A stretch of 64,000 nt of DNA from Fictibacillus arsenicus (GTDB lineage Bacteria; Bacillota; Bacilli; Bacillales; Fictibacillaceae), in contig NZ_CP016761.1 in the NCBI RefSeq assembly GCF_001642935.1, forward strand, positions 2,728,001 to 2,792,000. The letters are read 5' to 3'. The notes beneath the pieces were generated by a model. It searched no databases. It was not told the origin of the DNA and saw nothing but the letters and a program-made list of their open reading frames with translations. The position numbers and the translations under genes were made by a program. This document shows, one piece after another, positions 9,904-18,292 of this stretch (position 1 is the first letter of the stretch; each line of letters begins with the position of its first letter).

Positions 9904-10070
9904 CGACTTTGGAAGTAGTTGATTTCCGTTACAGGCGCTCCCTTTCCAGGGTGAGTGCTCCTGCGTCTGCAAGTCAATCCTCCTGAAGCTGGCTTCCGTC
10001 GCATGCCTTGCGAGACGTATTTTCAGGTAGTTGGCACGCACCTTGCACTCCAATCAACTTGCATTGAAGA
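9904..10070 (-). repeat. Intergenic palindromic element, copy B (GGCATGCGACG-module type)
   Basis: On the minus strand it starts with AAGTTGATTGGAGTGCAAGG and ends AACGGAAATCAACTAC. The middle is the module CGTGCCAACTACCTGA...GCAAGGCATGCGACG...GACGCAGGAGCAC, shared with copies D and H. The GGTGAGACTCC/GGAGGCTCACC part found in the core-only copies is missing, so this copy is deleted internally relative to D and H. It lies just upstream of the polX ribosome binding site. Confidence 0.88.
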
Positions 10071-10116
10071 AAATGAACAAAAAATAATAACCTTCTAGAT
10101 AAGAGCTTTAATAAAA

Positions 10117-10142
10117 AAACTTCTCCAAGGAGGGAGAAGTTT
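10117..10142 (-). terminator. Terminator overlapping cvpA stop
   Basis: The 10-bp stem AAACTTCTCC/GGAGAAGTTT with a 6-nt loop is followed by a T-run on the minus strand. Its first stem base overlaps the last base of the cvpA stop codon. It should end the zapA-cvpA transcript. Confidence 0.85.
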
Positions 10143-10678
10143 TACGCCATATGTTTCATCCACATTTCCTTAACTGACTCAGAAAATACGGGGGTGTTTT
10201 TGACCATTCCCTGTGCAATCCATGAATTATCATAATGCGCCTGAAATGATTCGATAGGCACTAATGTTGCGATATACAGTAAAATAAATACGATCAGATA
10301 AACTTCTACAAAACCTAACAGTCCGCCAAGCCATCTGTTTGCAGTATGCAATATCGGCAAATGTGCAAGAAAATCCAGCATTGAGCCTAATATCTGAAGA
10401 ATGATTTTTGTTGCAAAGAACAATATGGCAAAAGCGATCGCATTGTAATAGGCTTGCTCGAGTGAGATGCTATTAAGTAATAAAGAGGCAGAACCCTCAT
10501 TTGAAGAAGGATACGGAATCCACAGCTCAAGCTTAGGAGCCAGATCATCATAATACAGATAAGCAACGATATATGCTGCGATAAATCCGATCAAATGTAC
10601 GAGCTGCATAATAAACCCGCGTTTTAATCCGATCAAAAAGCCACCCAATAATACAATAAACAGAATTAAATCCAGCAT
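10142..10678 (-). CDS. yshB: CvpA family membrane protein YshB
   Basis: A 178-aa membrane protein of the CvpA family (colicin V production-type, function unclear) with four predicted helices: about 3-20, 27-45, 78-100 and 118-140. It starts MLDLILFIVLLGG, one base after the zapA stop, with AAAGAGGAAAG inside the zapA end as ribosome binding site. A slightly longer frame overlapping zapA is less likely. The zapA-yshB pair matches the B. subtilis yshA-yshB order and ends in a strong terminator. Confidence 0.9.
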   Translation of the reverse strand: MLDLILFIVLLGGFLIGLKRGFIMQLVHLIGFIAAYIVAYLYYDDLAPKLELWIPYPSSNEGSASLLLNSISLEQAYYNAIAFAILFFATKIILQILGSMLDFLAHLPILHTANRWLGGLLGFVEVYLIVFILLYIATLVPIESFQAHYDNSWIAQGMVKNTPVFSESVKEMWMKHMA

Positions 10679-10679
10679 G

Positions 10680-10943
10680 TTAACTTTCCTCTTTTCCAAT
10701 TCTTTGTTGCAATTTTTTCAGCTCTTCTTTAATCTTTAAATATTCACTCATTGTATTTACCGCTGTTAGTACAGCGAGTTGTTTCGAATCAAGAAACCGG
10801 TTATGAGACTGAATTTCTCTCATTTTTAAATCTACTTTATCAGCTACTAAATGAATGTGGCTGGAAGGTTCGGTCCCTGCAATTACATAACGCTGTCCAT
10901 AGATCTCGACCGTCGTACGGTTTTTATTTTTGTCTTCCGCCAC
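10680..10943 (-). CDS. zapA: Cell division protein ZapA
   Basis: A protein of 87 aa that promotes FtsZ bundling at the division site. The N-terminal ZapA head is visible (RTTVEIYGQRYVIAGTE, then VADKVDLKMREI), followed by a C-terminal coiled coil (about residues 50-85, MSEYLKIKEELKKLQQRI). It is divergent from rnhC across about 150 bp that must hold both promoters. It is translationally close to the downstream CvpA-family gene. Length and position match B. subtilis ZapA (YshA). Confidence 0.95.
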   Translation of the reverse strand: MAEDKNKNRTTVEIYGQRYVIAGTEPSSHIHLVADKVDLKMREIQSHNRFLDSKQLAVLTAVNTMSEYLKIKEELKKLQQRIGKEES

Positions 10944-11097
10944 GAAAAAACCTCCTCGTCATAAAAAGGATCGATCATTAGATGAATACTCTAATCTACA
11001 TCTTATCAAATATCTTACATAGTTGAAAATATTTCTGTTCATTTCTAGAGAAATTTTGATATATTTGGAAATCTAATCACTTTAGGGGGCATTTATT

Positions 11098-12042
11098 ATG
11101 GCTCATGTTGTAAAAAAAATGACGAATACCGAAATCTTAGCAATGAAAAAAGATCTAGCTCATGCCGTTCAGGATAAAACTCCGCCTGGTGCTGTCTTTA
11201 CCGCCAAACTCCCGGATTGTACAGTGACAGCTTACAATTCCGGAAAGGTACTGTTTCAAGGAAAAGGAGCAGAAGAAGCTTCTCAAAAATTTTCAGGTCT
11301 AGTCTCACCATCTAAAGTAAAAAGCAAAACATCTAAACCCCCTCATCGTTATGCACCGCCCCAAAATGCTGCAGAATTATCGATGATCGGAAGCGATGAG
11401 GTTGGTACAGGCGATTATTTCGGACCAATGACAGTTGCCGCAGCTTATGTATCACGCGATCAGCTTGAATTGGTAAGGGAACTAGGCGTTAAAGATTCCA
11501 AGCATTTAAACGATAAGCAGATTGTTCAGATTGCGAAAGAACTTATTCACACAGTTCCCTATTCTCTTCTTGTACTTAATAACGAGAAATACAATGAGCT
11601 TCAGCAAAAAGGAATGACTCAAGGAAAAATAAAGGCGATCCTGCATAACCGCGCTCTTCAAAATGTGAAGGCTAAGATAGAAGGATCAGAGATCGAAGGG
11701 ATATTAGTAGATCAGTTTTGCGAACCCGGTGTGTATTTTAACTACTTAACGAAAGAGAAAAACCTTCTAAAAGAAGGCATCTATTTTGCTACAAAAGGTG
11801 AATCTATTCATCTTGCAGTGGCTGCAGCATCTATTTTAGCAAGATACAGCTTTTTAAAGGAAATGGATAAACTCGGAGCACGATTTAACACTGTTATCCC
11901 AAAAGGTGCCGGACCTCATGTTGATGTGAAAGCGGCTGAACTAGCAGAAAAGTTTGGGGAATCCGTTTTTGATACAGCAACAAAAAAACATTTTGCAAAC
12001 ACTCAAAAGGCGTTGAATCTGTTGAAAAAAAAGCGATTATGA
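11098..12042 (+). CDS. rnhC: Ribonuclease HIII
   Basis: A 314-aa RNase HIII that cleaves RNA in RNA-DNA hybrids and is important for removing R-loops. The N-terminal TBP-like substrate-binding domain spans about residues 1-90. The catalytic core begins at about 95 with the signature IGSDEVGTGDYFGP; further acidic residues are in LGVKDSKHLND and LVDQF. The ATG has AGGGGG at about 7 nt. It is one of the few plus-strand genes, divergent from zapA and convergent with pheT. Confidence 0.96.
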   Translation: MAHVVKKMTNTEILAMKKDLAHAVQDKTPPGAVFTAKLPDCTVTAYNSGKVLFQGKGAEEASQKFSGLVSPSKVKSKTSKPPHRYAPPQNAAELSMIGSDEVGTGDYFGPMTVAAAYVSRDQLELVRELGVKDSKHLNDKQIVQIAKELIHTVPYSLLVLNNEKYNELQQKGMTQGKIKAILHNRALQNVKAKIEGSEIEGILVDQFCEPGVYFNYLTKEKNLLKEGIYFATKGESIHLAVAAASILARYSFLKEMDKLGARFNTVIPKGAGPHVDVKAAELAEKFGESVFDTATKKHFANTQKALNLLKKKRL

Positions 12043-12100
12043 TCTGCATTTTAGGCAGCAACAATGGTTTGAGGCGTAATCCGTTATGGCATGGGGCTGT

Positions 12101-12265
12101 GATGCTTGAAAATATGCGTCTGGGGCGGTCGTGTAGGGATAATGGGTGAAACTCGACGGCGTTCGGTTGAAACTAGGCCGCATTGGGGTGAAACGTGTAC
12201 TTGTTCGGGTGTAAGTCCAAAATACTGGGCGAACGTGTAATAAATAAAAGAACACGTACCGTAAA
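12101..12265 (-). repeat. 21-bp-period array, GGGTGAAAC type, copy 1
   Basis: On the plus strand the motif GGGTGAAAC or a variant recurs at 12144, 12165, 12186, 12207 and 12227, i.e. steps of 21, 21, 21 and 20 bp. Decayed units extend to the left. The right end GAACGTGTAATAAATAAAAG followed by AACACGTACCGTA is identical in inverted orientation to the end of the second array near 23.25 kb. It lies between rnhC and a bidirectional terminator. A 72-codon open frame crosses it but has no ribosome binding site and is not in the same phase as in copy 2, so I treat this as non-coding. Confidence 0.85.
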
Positions 12266-12293
12266 AGCTTTAAATGAATACTAAATCAAATAA

Positions 12294-12323
12294 AAACTGG
12301 CTTGCATGGAAGCAAGCCAGTTT
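12294..12323. terminator. Bidirectional terminator between rnhC and pheT
   Basis: The 12-bp perfect stem AAACTGGCTTGC/GCAAGCCAGTTT has a 6-nt loop, with A-runs on the left and T-rich sequence on the right. It can end both rnhC (plus) and pheT (minus). Repeat copy C therefore lies inside the pheT transcript. Confidence 0.9.
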
Positions 12324-12343
12324 CTTTTTATTTTCGGCTCTTA

Positions 12344-12541
12344 TCTAAAAGATTGTTGCTATTGGTCATTTTTTCATTATCTTCACTGATAAGTTGATTG
12401 GAGTGCAAGGTGCGAGACTCCGGCGGGATCAGGGTGACAGGTGAGACTCCTAATGGTGCATTCCGCCAAGGAGGCTCACCGCACGCCCCGCCGAAAGCGA
12501 GCATCCTGTAACGGAAATCAACTACTTTCAAAAACAACAAA
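12344..12541 (+). repeat. Intergenic palindromic element, copy C (core-only type)
   Basis: It starts AAGTTGATTGGAGTGCAAGG and ends CGGAAATCAACTAC, with the internal pair GGTGAGACTCC/GGAGGCTCACC. The outer inverted repeat AGATTGTTGCT...AACAACAAAG is present. It lies in the 3' untranslated region of pheT, between the stop codon and the terminator. Confidence 0.9.
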
Positions 12542-12556
12542 GAAAACAGCCTACTT

Positions 12557-14980
12557 TTATTTTCTTAACTGCGCTCCAAAGTGTTCTTCTAAACTTTTTA
12601 GAACACGATTGTGTGCTGTTACAACTTCTTCGTCAGTCAATGTACGTTCTGGATCAAAGTATTTTAAAGAGAAAGCAAGTGATTTCTTTCCTTCTTCCAT
12701 CTTCTCTCCTTGATACAGATCAAACAAATTCACTTCTTTTAGCAGTTCACCGCCGGCAGCTTGAATCACTGTGAATAGATCGCCTGCAGGCAAATCTTGG
12801 TCAACGACTAAAGCAATGTCACGAGTGATCGAAGGATAACGCGGCAATGTCTTATATACCATTTGCTCTGTATCTGCTTCAATCAGATTCGTTGCGTTCA
12901 GCTCGAACACGTAAGTGTCTTTTAGATCCAATTCGATTTGAAGTGCTGGGTGAAGCTGACCTACAAGCCCAACTGGAATACCATCCAGTTTTACAACCGC
13001 CGTTCTTCCAGGGTGCATGTTTTCAATCTCACCTGACTCATACGTAATGCGTTCAGAAAGATTCAATTCACTCATTAGACCTTCTAAGATCCCTTTTATA
13101 ACATAGAAATCTGCTGTTTTTCTTTCGCCTTGCCACAAGTGTTCGTTGAATACTCCTGTTACTGCTCCTGAAACAAATACGTATTCTTCAGGAAGATCGT
13201 TTAGAACTTCCTGACGGTTAATGAAAACTGATCCCATTTCATAAACTGCCAAATCTTCCATAGAGCGATTCCGATTATATTGAAGCACTTCCAGAAGCTG
13301 AGGCAATAAACTCATACGTAAAGTACTGCGCTCTTCACTCATCGGATGAGCAACTGAGATTGGGTAGACTGCATCTTCAGTATATGAGAAATGCGTAGAC
13401 TTTTCTGGCGTTGTCAATGCGTAAGTTACTGCCTGATAAAGGCCAGCTCCTTCTAAATACTTACGGATCTCACGGCGCTTAGCCTGACTTGCTGTTAAGC
13501 CTCCAGGACGAGCCTCTGATAAAAGGTATGTCGTAGGAATGCGATCGTATCCATAAATCCGCCCAACTTCTTCAATTAAATCAGCCTCGATCGTAATATC
13601 AGGTCTTCTAGTAGGAACAACAACTTCAAATACACCGTTTGACTCTTTGTAAGAAAAACCTAAACGATCAAAAATAGCAGCAGTCTGTTCAGATGTGATA
13701 GTCGTTCCAAGCAGATTATTCATTCTGGAAACATCCATTTTTACAGTATACGTATTCACTTCGCGTTTTCCAGCTTCTACGATTCCATCTGCTACTTTAC
13801 CGCCAGCTAGTTCAGCCATTAAACCTGCTGCTCTTTTCGCTGCTGCATAAACACGGTTGCGGTCGATTCCTTTTTCATACCTTGAACTTGCTTCACTTCG
13901 CAAGCCTAGATCCTTTGAAGCTGCTCTCACACGGCTTGAAGCGAAATATGCTGCTTCTAGGAGCACGTTCGTTGTATCATTTTGCACTTCACTAGTTGCT
14001 CCACCCATAACACCAGCAACTGCAATCGGCTCTTTGCCATTAGTAATTACTAAGTGAGTATCCTTCAATGATCGATCCTGATCATCGAGTGTCTGAATTT
14101 GTTCACCTTCTGCAGCACGCCGAACAACAATCTCCTTTGAACCAAGGCGGTTGTAGTCAAATGCGTGAAGCGGCTGGCCATATTCAAGAAGTACATAGTT
14201 TGTAATATCAACAATATTATTGATCGGGCGAATTCCTGAAGCCATTAAACGATTCTGCATCCATAATGGAGATGGTCCGATTTTAACATCACGAATGATC
14301 ATCGCCCCATAATAAGGATTGTCTTCTAAATTTTCAATGCTTACCGAAATAAAATCTTCAGCTGTCTCTTCGGAAGCCATGATCGATGTATCTGGAAGTT
14401 TAACGTCTTGCTCTAGAATAGCGGCTACTTCATAAGCAACACCTAAAACGTTAAGGCAATCTGCGCGGTTTGGCGTAAGACCAAGCTCCAGCACGTGGTC
14501 ATTCAAGTTTAAATATTCCAAAGCATCGCTCCCTGGCTCTGCATCAGAAGGCATCACAAAAATTCCTGAAGAATACTCTTTTGGAACAAGCTTTGTGTCA
14601 ACTCCAAGCTCCTGCAGGGAACAGATCATTCCAAGGGATTCTTCACCGCGAAGCTTTGCTTTTTTAATTTTGAAGTTCCCAGGCAGTACTGCTCCAGGAA
14701 CTGCTACTGCTACCTTTTGTCCTTGAGCAACATTCGGTGCGCCGCAAACGATCTGAGAAACTTCCCCTTTTCCGATATCAACTTTACAGACTCTCAGCTT
14801 ATCAGCATTTGGATGTTGTATACACTCTTGTACATACCCGACAACAACTCCGCTGATCCCTTTATTCAAGGATTCAACCATTTCAACTTCGATACCGCTC
14901 TTCGTTATTTTATCCGCTAGTTCAGACGGACTGATTTCTACATTTACATACTCTTTTAGCCAGTTATAAGAAATTAGCAT
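12557..14980 (-). CDS. pheT: Phenylalanyl-tRNA synthetase beta subunit
   Basis: The beta subunit of the tetrameric (alpha-beta)2 enzyme that charges tRNA-Phe, 807 aa. In order: an N-terminal tRNA-binding OB domain (about 40-150, VVGYVQECIQHPNADKLRVC), B3/B4 editing domain (about 210-400), B5 DNA-binding-like domain (about 405-475), the synthetase-like core, and the C-terminal anticodon-binding ferredoxin fold (YPSITRDIALVVDQD). The ATG follows GGGAGG at 9 nt; a TTG one codon earlier is a less likely start. It lies 18 nt after pheS in one operon under a Phe T-box. Confidence 0.97.
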   Translation of the reverse strand: MLISYNWLKEYVNVEISPSELADKITKSGIEVEMVESLNKGISGVVVGYVQECIQHPNADKLRVCKVDIGKGEVSQIVCGAPNVAQGQKVAVAVPGAVLPGNFKIKKAKLRGEESLGMICSLQELGVDTKLVPKEYSSGIFVMPSDAEPGSDALEYLNLNDHVLELGLTPNRADCLNVLGVAYEVAAILEQDVKLPDTSIMASEETAEDFISVSIENLEDNPYYGAMIIRDVKIGPSPLWMQNRLMASGIRPINNIVDITNYVLLEYGQPLHAFDYNRLGSKEIVVRRAAEGEQIQTLDDQDRSLKDTHLVITNGKEPIAVAGVMGGATSEVQNDTTNVLLEAAYFASSRVRAASKDLGLRSEASSRYEKGIDRNRVYAAAKRAAGLMAELAGGKVADGIVEAGKREVNTYTVKMDVSRMNNLLGTTITSEQTAAIFDRLGFSYKESNGVFEVVVPTRRPDITIEADLIEEVGRIYGYDRIPTTYLLSEARPGGLTASQAKRREIRKYLEGAGLYQAVTYALTTPEKSTHFSYTEDAVYPISVAHPMSEERSTLRMSLLPQLLEVLQYNRNRSMEDLAVYEMGSVFINRQEVLNDLPEEYVFVSGAVTGVFNEHLWQGERKTADFYVIKGILEGLMSELNLSERITYESGEIENMHPGRTAVVKLDGIPVGLVGQLHPALQIELDLKDTYVFELNATNLIEADTEQMVYKTLPRYPSITRDIALVVDQDLPAGDLFTVIQAAGGELLKEVNLFDLYQGEKMEEGKKSLAFSLKYFDPERTLTDEEVVTAHNRVLKSLEEHFGAQLRK

Positions 14981-14998
14981 CAAATTTTCCCTCCCTAA

Positions 14999-16033
14999 TT
15001 ATGCATTTTTGAATTGTTTTAAGAACCGGATATCATTCGCATAAAAATGGCGGATATCATCTATGCCGTATTTAAGCATTGCGATTCGCTCAGGTCCCAT
15101 ACCAAATGCAAAACCTGTATACTTCTTAGAATCAAAACCTGCCATCTCAAGAACGTTCGGATGAACCATACCTGCTCCTAAAATTTCAATCCATCCTGTC
15201 TGTTTACAGATAGAACATCCTTTTCCGCTGCATTTAAAACAAGAAATGTCCATTTCTACAGACGGTTCTGTAAACGGGAAAAAGCTAGGGCGCAAACGAA
15301 TCTTTCGGTCTTCACCAAACATTTTTTTCGCGAACGTTTCAAGAACACCTTTTAAGTCGCTTAAACGCACGTTCTGATCAACCACAAGCCCTTCAATCTG
15401 CATGAATTGATGAGAATGTGTAGCATCATCGTTATCTCTTCGATAAACCTTCCCTGGAGAGATGATTTTCACAGGGCCTTGACCTTCATGTTTTTCCATC
15501 GTACGAGCTTGAACCGGTGAAGTCTGTGTTCTTAGTAAGATGTCTTCCGTAATAAAGAAAGAATCTTGCATGTCTCGAGCCGGATGGCCTTTAGGGAGAT
15601 TAAGAGCCTCGAAATTATAATAATCTGTCTCAACCTCTGGACCTTCTGCAATTGTAAAACCCATACTCAGGAACAAGTCTTCTATTTCGGTTACAACTGC
15701 TGTCAGCGGATGCGCATTTCCTTGTTTTACAGGTCTGCCAGGTAAAGAAACATCAATTGTTTCCTTCGCAAGCTTCTCAGAAATCGCAGCATTTTCTAAT
15801 TCTGTCTGCTTTTTATCTAGTTCCAGCTGAATGCTGTCACGCACTTCATTCGCATACGCACCGATCACCGGTCTTTCTTCTGCAGACAATTTCCCCATTC
15901 CCTTTAAAACTTCAGTAATGGGTCCTTTTTTTCCTAGGTAAGCTACCTTAACAGCTTGAATGTCTTTAAGATCATGACTTTGATTGATTTTTTCGATCGC
16001 TTCTACTTTTAGTGCTTCTAAACGGTCTTTCAA
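14999..16033 (-). CDS. pheS: Phenylalanyl-tRNA synthetase alpha subunit
   Basis: The catalytic subunit of PheRS, 344 aa, same as in B. subtilis. It has an N-terminal coiled coil (about 1-85), then the class II core with motif 2 ([20 protein letters not shown]) and motif 3 ([14 protein letters not shown]). The TTG start is chosen because AAGGAGGGG lies 6 nt upstream and the product begins [12 protein letters not shown] longer ATG frame would enter the T-box terminator. Expression is expected to respond to uncharged tRNA-Phe through the leader. Confidence 0.96.
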   Translation of the reverse strand: MKDRLEALKVEAIEKINQSHDLKDIQAVKVAYLGKKGPITEVLKGMGKLSAEERPVIGAYANEVRDSIQLELDKKQTELENAAISEKLAKETIDVSLPGRPVKQGNAHPLTAVVTEIEDLFLSMGFTIAEGPEVETDYYNFEALNLPKGHPARDMQDSFFITEDILLRTQTSPVQARTMEKHEGQGPVKIISPGKVYRRDNDDATHSHQFMQIEGLVVDQNVRLSDLKGVLETFAKKMFGEDRKIRLRPSFFPFTEPSVEMDISCFKCSGKGCSICKQTGWIEILGAGMVHPNVLEMAGFDSKKYTGFAFGMGPERIAMLKYGIDDIRHFYANDIRFLKQFKNA

Positions 16034-16056
16034 GTACAACCCCTCCTTAAAAATAT

Positions 16057-16290
16057 AAAAACTCCTCATCCAATAAGGGACGAGGAGTTCGCGGTACCAC
16101 CCAATTTAACAATGAAAATACACTGTTCACTTCATTTAAATAACGGCTCTTCACCGGCCAGCCCTACTCATAATGTTCAGGTGGCAACTCAGGAGTGAAT
16201 TCAATAATACCTACCAAAGAAATGCTTTCAGTCCAGGACATTTCCTCCCTTTTTGGCGGATTGATTATTTACTCTTCTCCATCTGCGTTT
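16057..16290 (-). promoter_or_regulatory. T-box riboswitch (tRNA-Phe) in pheST leader
   Basis: The T-box sequence GGGTGGTACCGCG is visible on the minus strand. It is followed by a terminator formed by AACTCCTCGTCC and GGATGAGGAGTT with a T-run just before pheS. The base of Stem I pairs GGAG (near 16280) with CTCC (near 16192). The specifier loop reads GAA-TTC-A, putting a TTC (Phe) codon at 16199-16197 on the minus strand. AGAGTA lies on the opposite side of the loop, as usual. Specifier and regulated gene agree. Confidence 0.92.
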
Positions 16291-16376
16291 TTTCAATCTA
16301 TTCATTATTCATCTTTTTCATTATATATGAAAAAAATCAAGAATTGCAACGAATCTCATATAAAAACAAGAAAACA

Positions 16377-17141
16377 TCATCTTTTGCGCTGAAGCTCATA
16401 TAGAAGAATGCCCGTTGCAACAGAAACGTTAAGTGACTCTGCTTGACCAAAAATTGGAATCTTCACATTAATCGAGGATTCTTCTTGGAACATCTCTTGA
16501 ACACCTTGTCCTTCATTTCCTACGATAAGTGCGAATCCATTCATCTCAGGCAGCTCTCTCATATCAACTGCCTCTTGCAGGGATGTTGAAATCACAGGAA
16601 CATCTTCAGCTTTACATTCTGTTATTATTTCTTTAAGATCGGCTTTTATAATTGGCAAATGAAACAGTGACCCTTGAGTAGAACGAACTGTCTTACCATT
16701 ATAAAGATCTGCTGTACCTTCACCTAAGAAAACCCCATCAAGACCTGCACTGTCTGCAGTACGAATGATCGTTCCTAGGTTCCCTGGATCTTGAACGCCA
16801 TCAATCAGCAAATAGCGTCCATTTCTTTTAATTCGTTCTTCGGGCTGTTCCATCATTTCGCACACAGCAATAATACCTTGAGGTTTTTCTGTTTCAGAAA
16901 GCTGTTTCATTAACTTTGCCGGAACAGACCACAACGTGAATTTCTCTTTAAGCCATTCTTCTTTAATATTAAAATTTTCTTCAATAATGACATGCTGAAG
17001 TTTGGCACCAAAGGAAATTGCTTCTTCAATAAGATGAGGACCCTCCAGCAGGAAAGTACCTGTTTTTTCTCTTTCTTTTCTTGTATGCAGTTTTTTCCAT
17101 TGCTTTAACGAAGCGTTGGAGTCGGATTCGATGTGCTTCAT
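16377..17141 (-). CDS. ysgA: TrmH/SpoU-family RNA 2'-O-methyltransferase YsgA
   Basis: A SPOUT-class methyltransferase of 254 aa, probably acting on rRNA or tRNA; the target is unknown. The N-terminal substrate-binding domain ends at about residue 95. The SPOUT knot shows motif 1 (VQDPGNLGTIIRTADSAG), motif 2 (LIVGNEGQGV) and motif 3 (IPIFGQAESLNVSVATGILLY in part). AAAGGAG precedes the ATG. It lies between pheS and sspI as in B. subtilis. Confidence 0.9.
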   Translation of the reverse strand: MKHIESDSNASLKQWKKLHTRKEREKTGTFLLEGPHLIEEAISFGAKLQHVIIEENFNIKEEWLKEKFTLWSVPAKLMKQLSETEKPQGIIAVCEMMEQPEERIKRNGRYLLIDGVQDPGNLGTIIRTADSAGLDGVFLGEGTADLYNGKTVRSTQGSLFHLPIIKADLKEIITECKAEDVPVISTSLQEAVDMRELPEMNGFALIVGNEGQGVQEMFQEESSINVKIPIFGQAESLNVSVATGILLYELQRKR

Positions 17142-17180
17142 AGTAAGTACTCCTTTAAATCATAAATATTTATTAATTTT

Positions 17181-17211
17181 TTCATAAAACAAGTTCAGAA
17201 CGTGCACACTA
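17181..17211 (+). promoter_or_regulatory. Possible sigma-G promoter of sspI
   Basis: CACACTA, one mismatch from the sigma-G -10 consensus CATACTA, lies 18 bp after TTCATA, a partial match to TGAATA. It is about 33 bp upstream of sspI, a forespore-expressed gene family. The -35 match is weak. Confidence 0.4.
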
Positions 17212-17244
17212 AAAAAAGAAAAATATTAACAGAGGTGCTTATCC

Positions 17245-17451
17245 ATGAATCTTGACTTAAGAAAAGCTGTATTGCATAACGTTACAGGCAACAATAAAGA
17301 ACAATTGCAAGATACGATCGTTGATGCCATCGAGAGCGGAGAAGAAAAAATGCTTCCTGGTCTAGGTGTCCTTTTCGAAGTAATCTGGAAAAATTCAGAC
17401 GAACAAAAGAAGGAAGAAATCTTGACAACTTTATCAAACGGCTTAAAATAA
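17245..17451 (+). CDS. sspI: Small acid-soluble spore protein I
   Basis: A minor SASP of 68 aa made in the forespore. The sequence ([17 protein letters not shown], then [19 protein letters not shown]) is characteristic of SspI. It is followed at once by a terminator, so it is monocistronic. It is divergent from ysgA, the B. subtilis arrangement. It confirms a spore-forming organism. Confidence 0.95.
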   Translation: MNLDLRKAVLHNVTGNNKEQLQDTIVDAIESGEEKMLPGLGVLFEVIWKNSDEQKKEEILTTLSNGLK

Positions 17452-17478
17452 AACCCGGTCTTTCCGGGTTTTTATTTT
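17451..17478 (+). terminator. Terminator after sspI
   Basis: The stem AACCCGG/CCGGGTT with loop TCTTT and a following T-run begins at the sspI stop codon. Confidence 0.85.
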
Positions 17479-17521
17479 GATCTATTTACGCAAACTTTTT
17501 TAAATAGCGATTTTTTCCTAA

Positions 17522-18022
17522 TTAATACCCCGAATCCTGACGCTCGTGATTTACAGCATTCTTCTCGAAGTAAGCTGCTTCAATCTCTTGAAACGAAAAT
17601 CCAAGCTTTACACCTAATCCCAAAAATTCATTCAAAAATAAATAAAATTCTTGGTTCGGTAAACTTTTTGACCCCCACTGATAAAGAGAAAGAAACAGGT
17701 GGTTTAACTCTATCTTGTCCATCTTTTCTGTAAGTTCAACCTCATTAGGCAATTCTATTTCTGTAAAATCTAGTTCCAGTCCAATCGATAAAACAAAATG
17801 CAGTCCGTCTACATATTCTTCTAAGATTACTTCTTTTTCAGATGCTGGACGTTTACTCCAATATTTAAAGCATCTTGTTTCGTTGGCAAGCTCCCCTAGC
17901 TCAACAAGAAATGCTAATCTTCTCTGATCAGATAATGAAACATTTTCAAGGTTATGTTCTTTTACGATTCGTGTGTTTAATTCATTCTGCATGGAAAAAA
18001 GTTTTTCAATTTTCACGTTCAT
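17522..18022 (-). CDS. Dimeric dUTPase/MazG-like nucleotide pyrophosphohydrolase
   Basis: A 166-aa all-alpha protein resembling the dimeric dUTPase family, which hydrolyses dUTP to dUMP and keeps uracil out of DNA. Conserved acidic pieces are visible: LVELGELANETRCFKYW with E..E near residue 45, and EEYVDGLHF with E..D near residue 70, the metal-binding pattern. AGGCAGGGG abuts the annotated ATG; a GTG two codons later has better spacing and may be the true start. No neighbour defines its role further. Confidence 0.82.
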   Translation of the reverse strand: MNVKIEKLFSMQNELNTRIVKEHNLENVSLSDQRRLAFLVELGELANETRCFKYWSKRPASEKEVILEEYVDGLHFVLSIGLELDFTEIELPNEVELTEKMDKIELNHLFLSLYQWGSKSLPNQEFYLFLNEFLGLGVKLGFSFQEIEAAYFEKNAVNHERQDSGY

Positions 18023-18054
18023 CCCCTGCCTTTCATTCCTAAGCTATTATAACG

Positions 18055-18220
18055 TTATCTTGTCATACATTCGAGGATGAATTTTCGAAACAGCTGATAG
18101 CCGATATTGTTTGTCGAAAAATGCAAACTCGCGGCTTTATTACTTAAACTCGCGGGATTCTTATCGATTCTCGCGGAAATTAACATGAAAATTTCAGGGA
18201 TTACTTATAAAATTTTTTAG
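18055..18220 (-). repeat. 21-bp-period array, CTCGCGG type (decaying)
   Basis: CTCGCGG occurs at 18128, 18149 and 18170, exactly 21 bp apart. Degraded units continue in phase (TTCAGGG near 18192, TTTTAGG near 18212). On the minus strand a 43-codon open frame crosses the array (MLISARIDKNPASLSNK, then AASLHFSTNNIGYQLF) with a 7-residue period, but no ribosome binding site precedes its ATG. I call this a non-coding array; a small protein cannot be excluded. Confidence 0.75.
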
Positions 18221-18260
18221 GATTATCATTTATCTACTACATATGTGAACCTTTTCATCA

Positions 18261-18292
18261 TAAAAAGCGCATGCCTCATGCAGGCATGCGCT
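18261..18292 (-). terminator. Terminator overlapping the VTT-protein stop codon
   Basis: The 10-bp stem AGCGCATGCC/GGCATGCGCT has the TGA stop codon of the upstream gene in its loop (loop TCATGCA), then TTTTTA on the minus strand. The 5' stem arm is coding sequence. Confidence 0.85.

Noticed and set aside
9876-10004. N-terminal extension of PolX
   Set aside because: The extra 43 residues come from repeat copy B; the internal ATG has a proper ribosome binding site and gives the family length.
12037-12255. 72-codon frame across the first 21-bp array
   Set aside because: No ribosome binding site, GTG start inside the conserved repeat end, and the reading phase of the motif differs from the other array; a 21-bp period keeps a stop-free frame open by itself.
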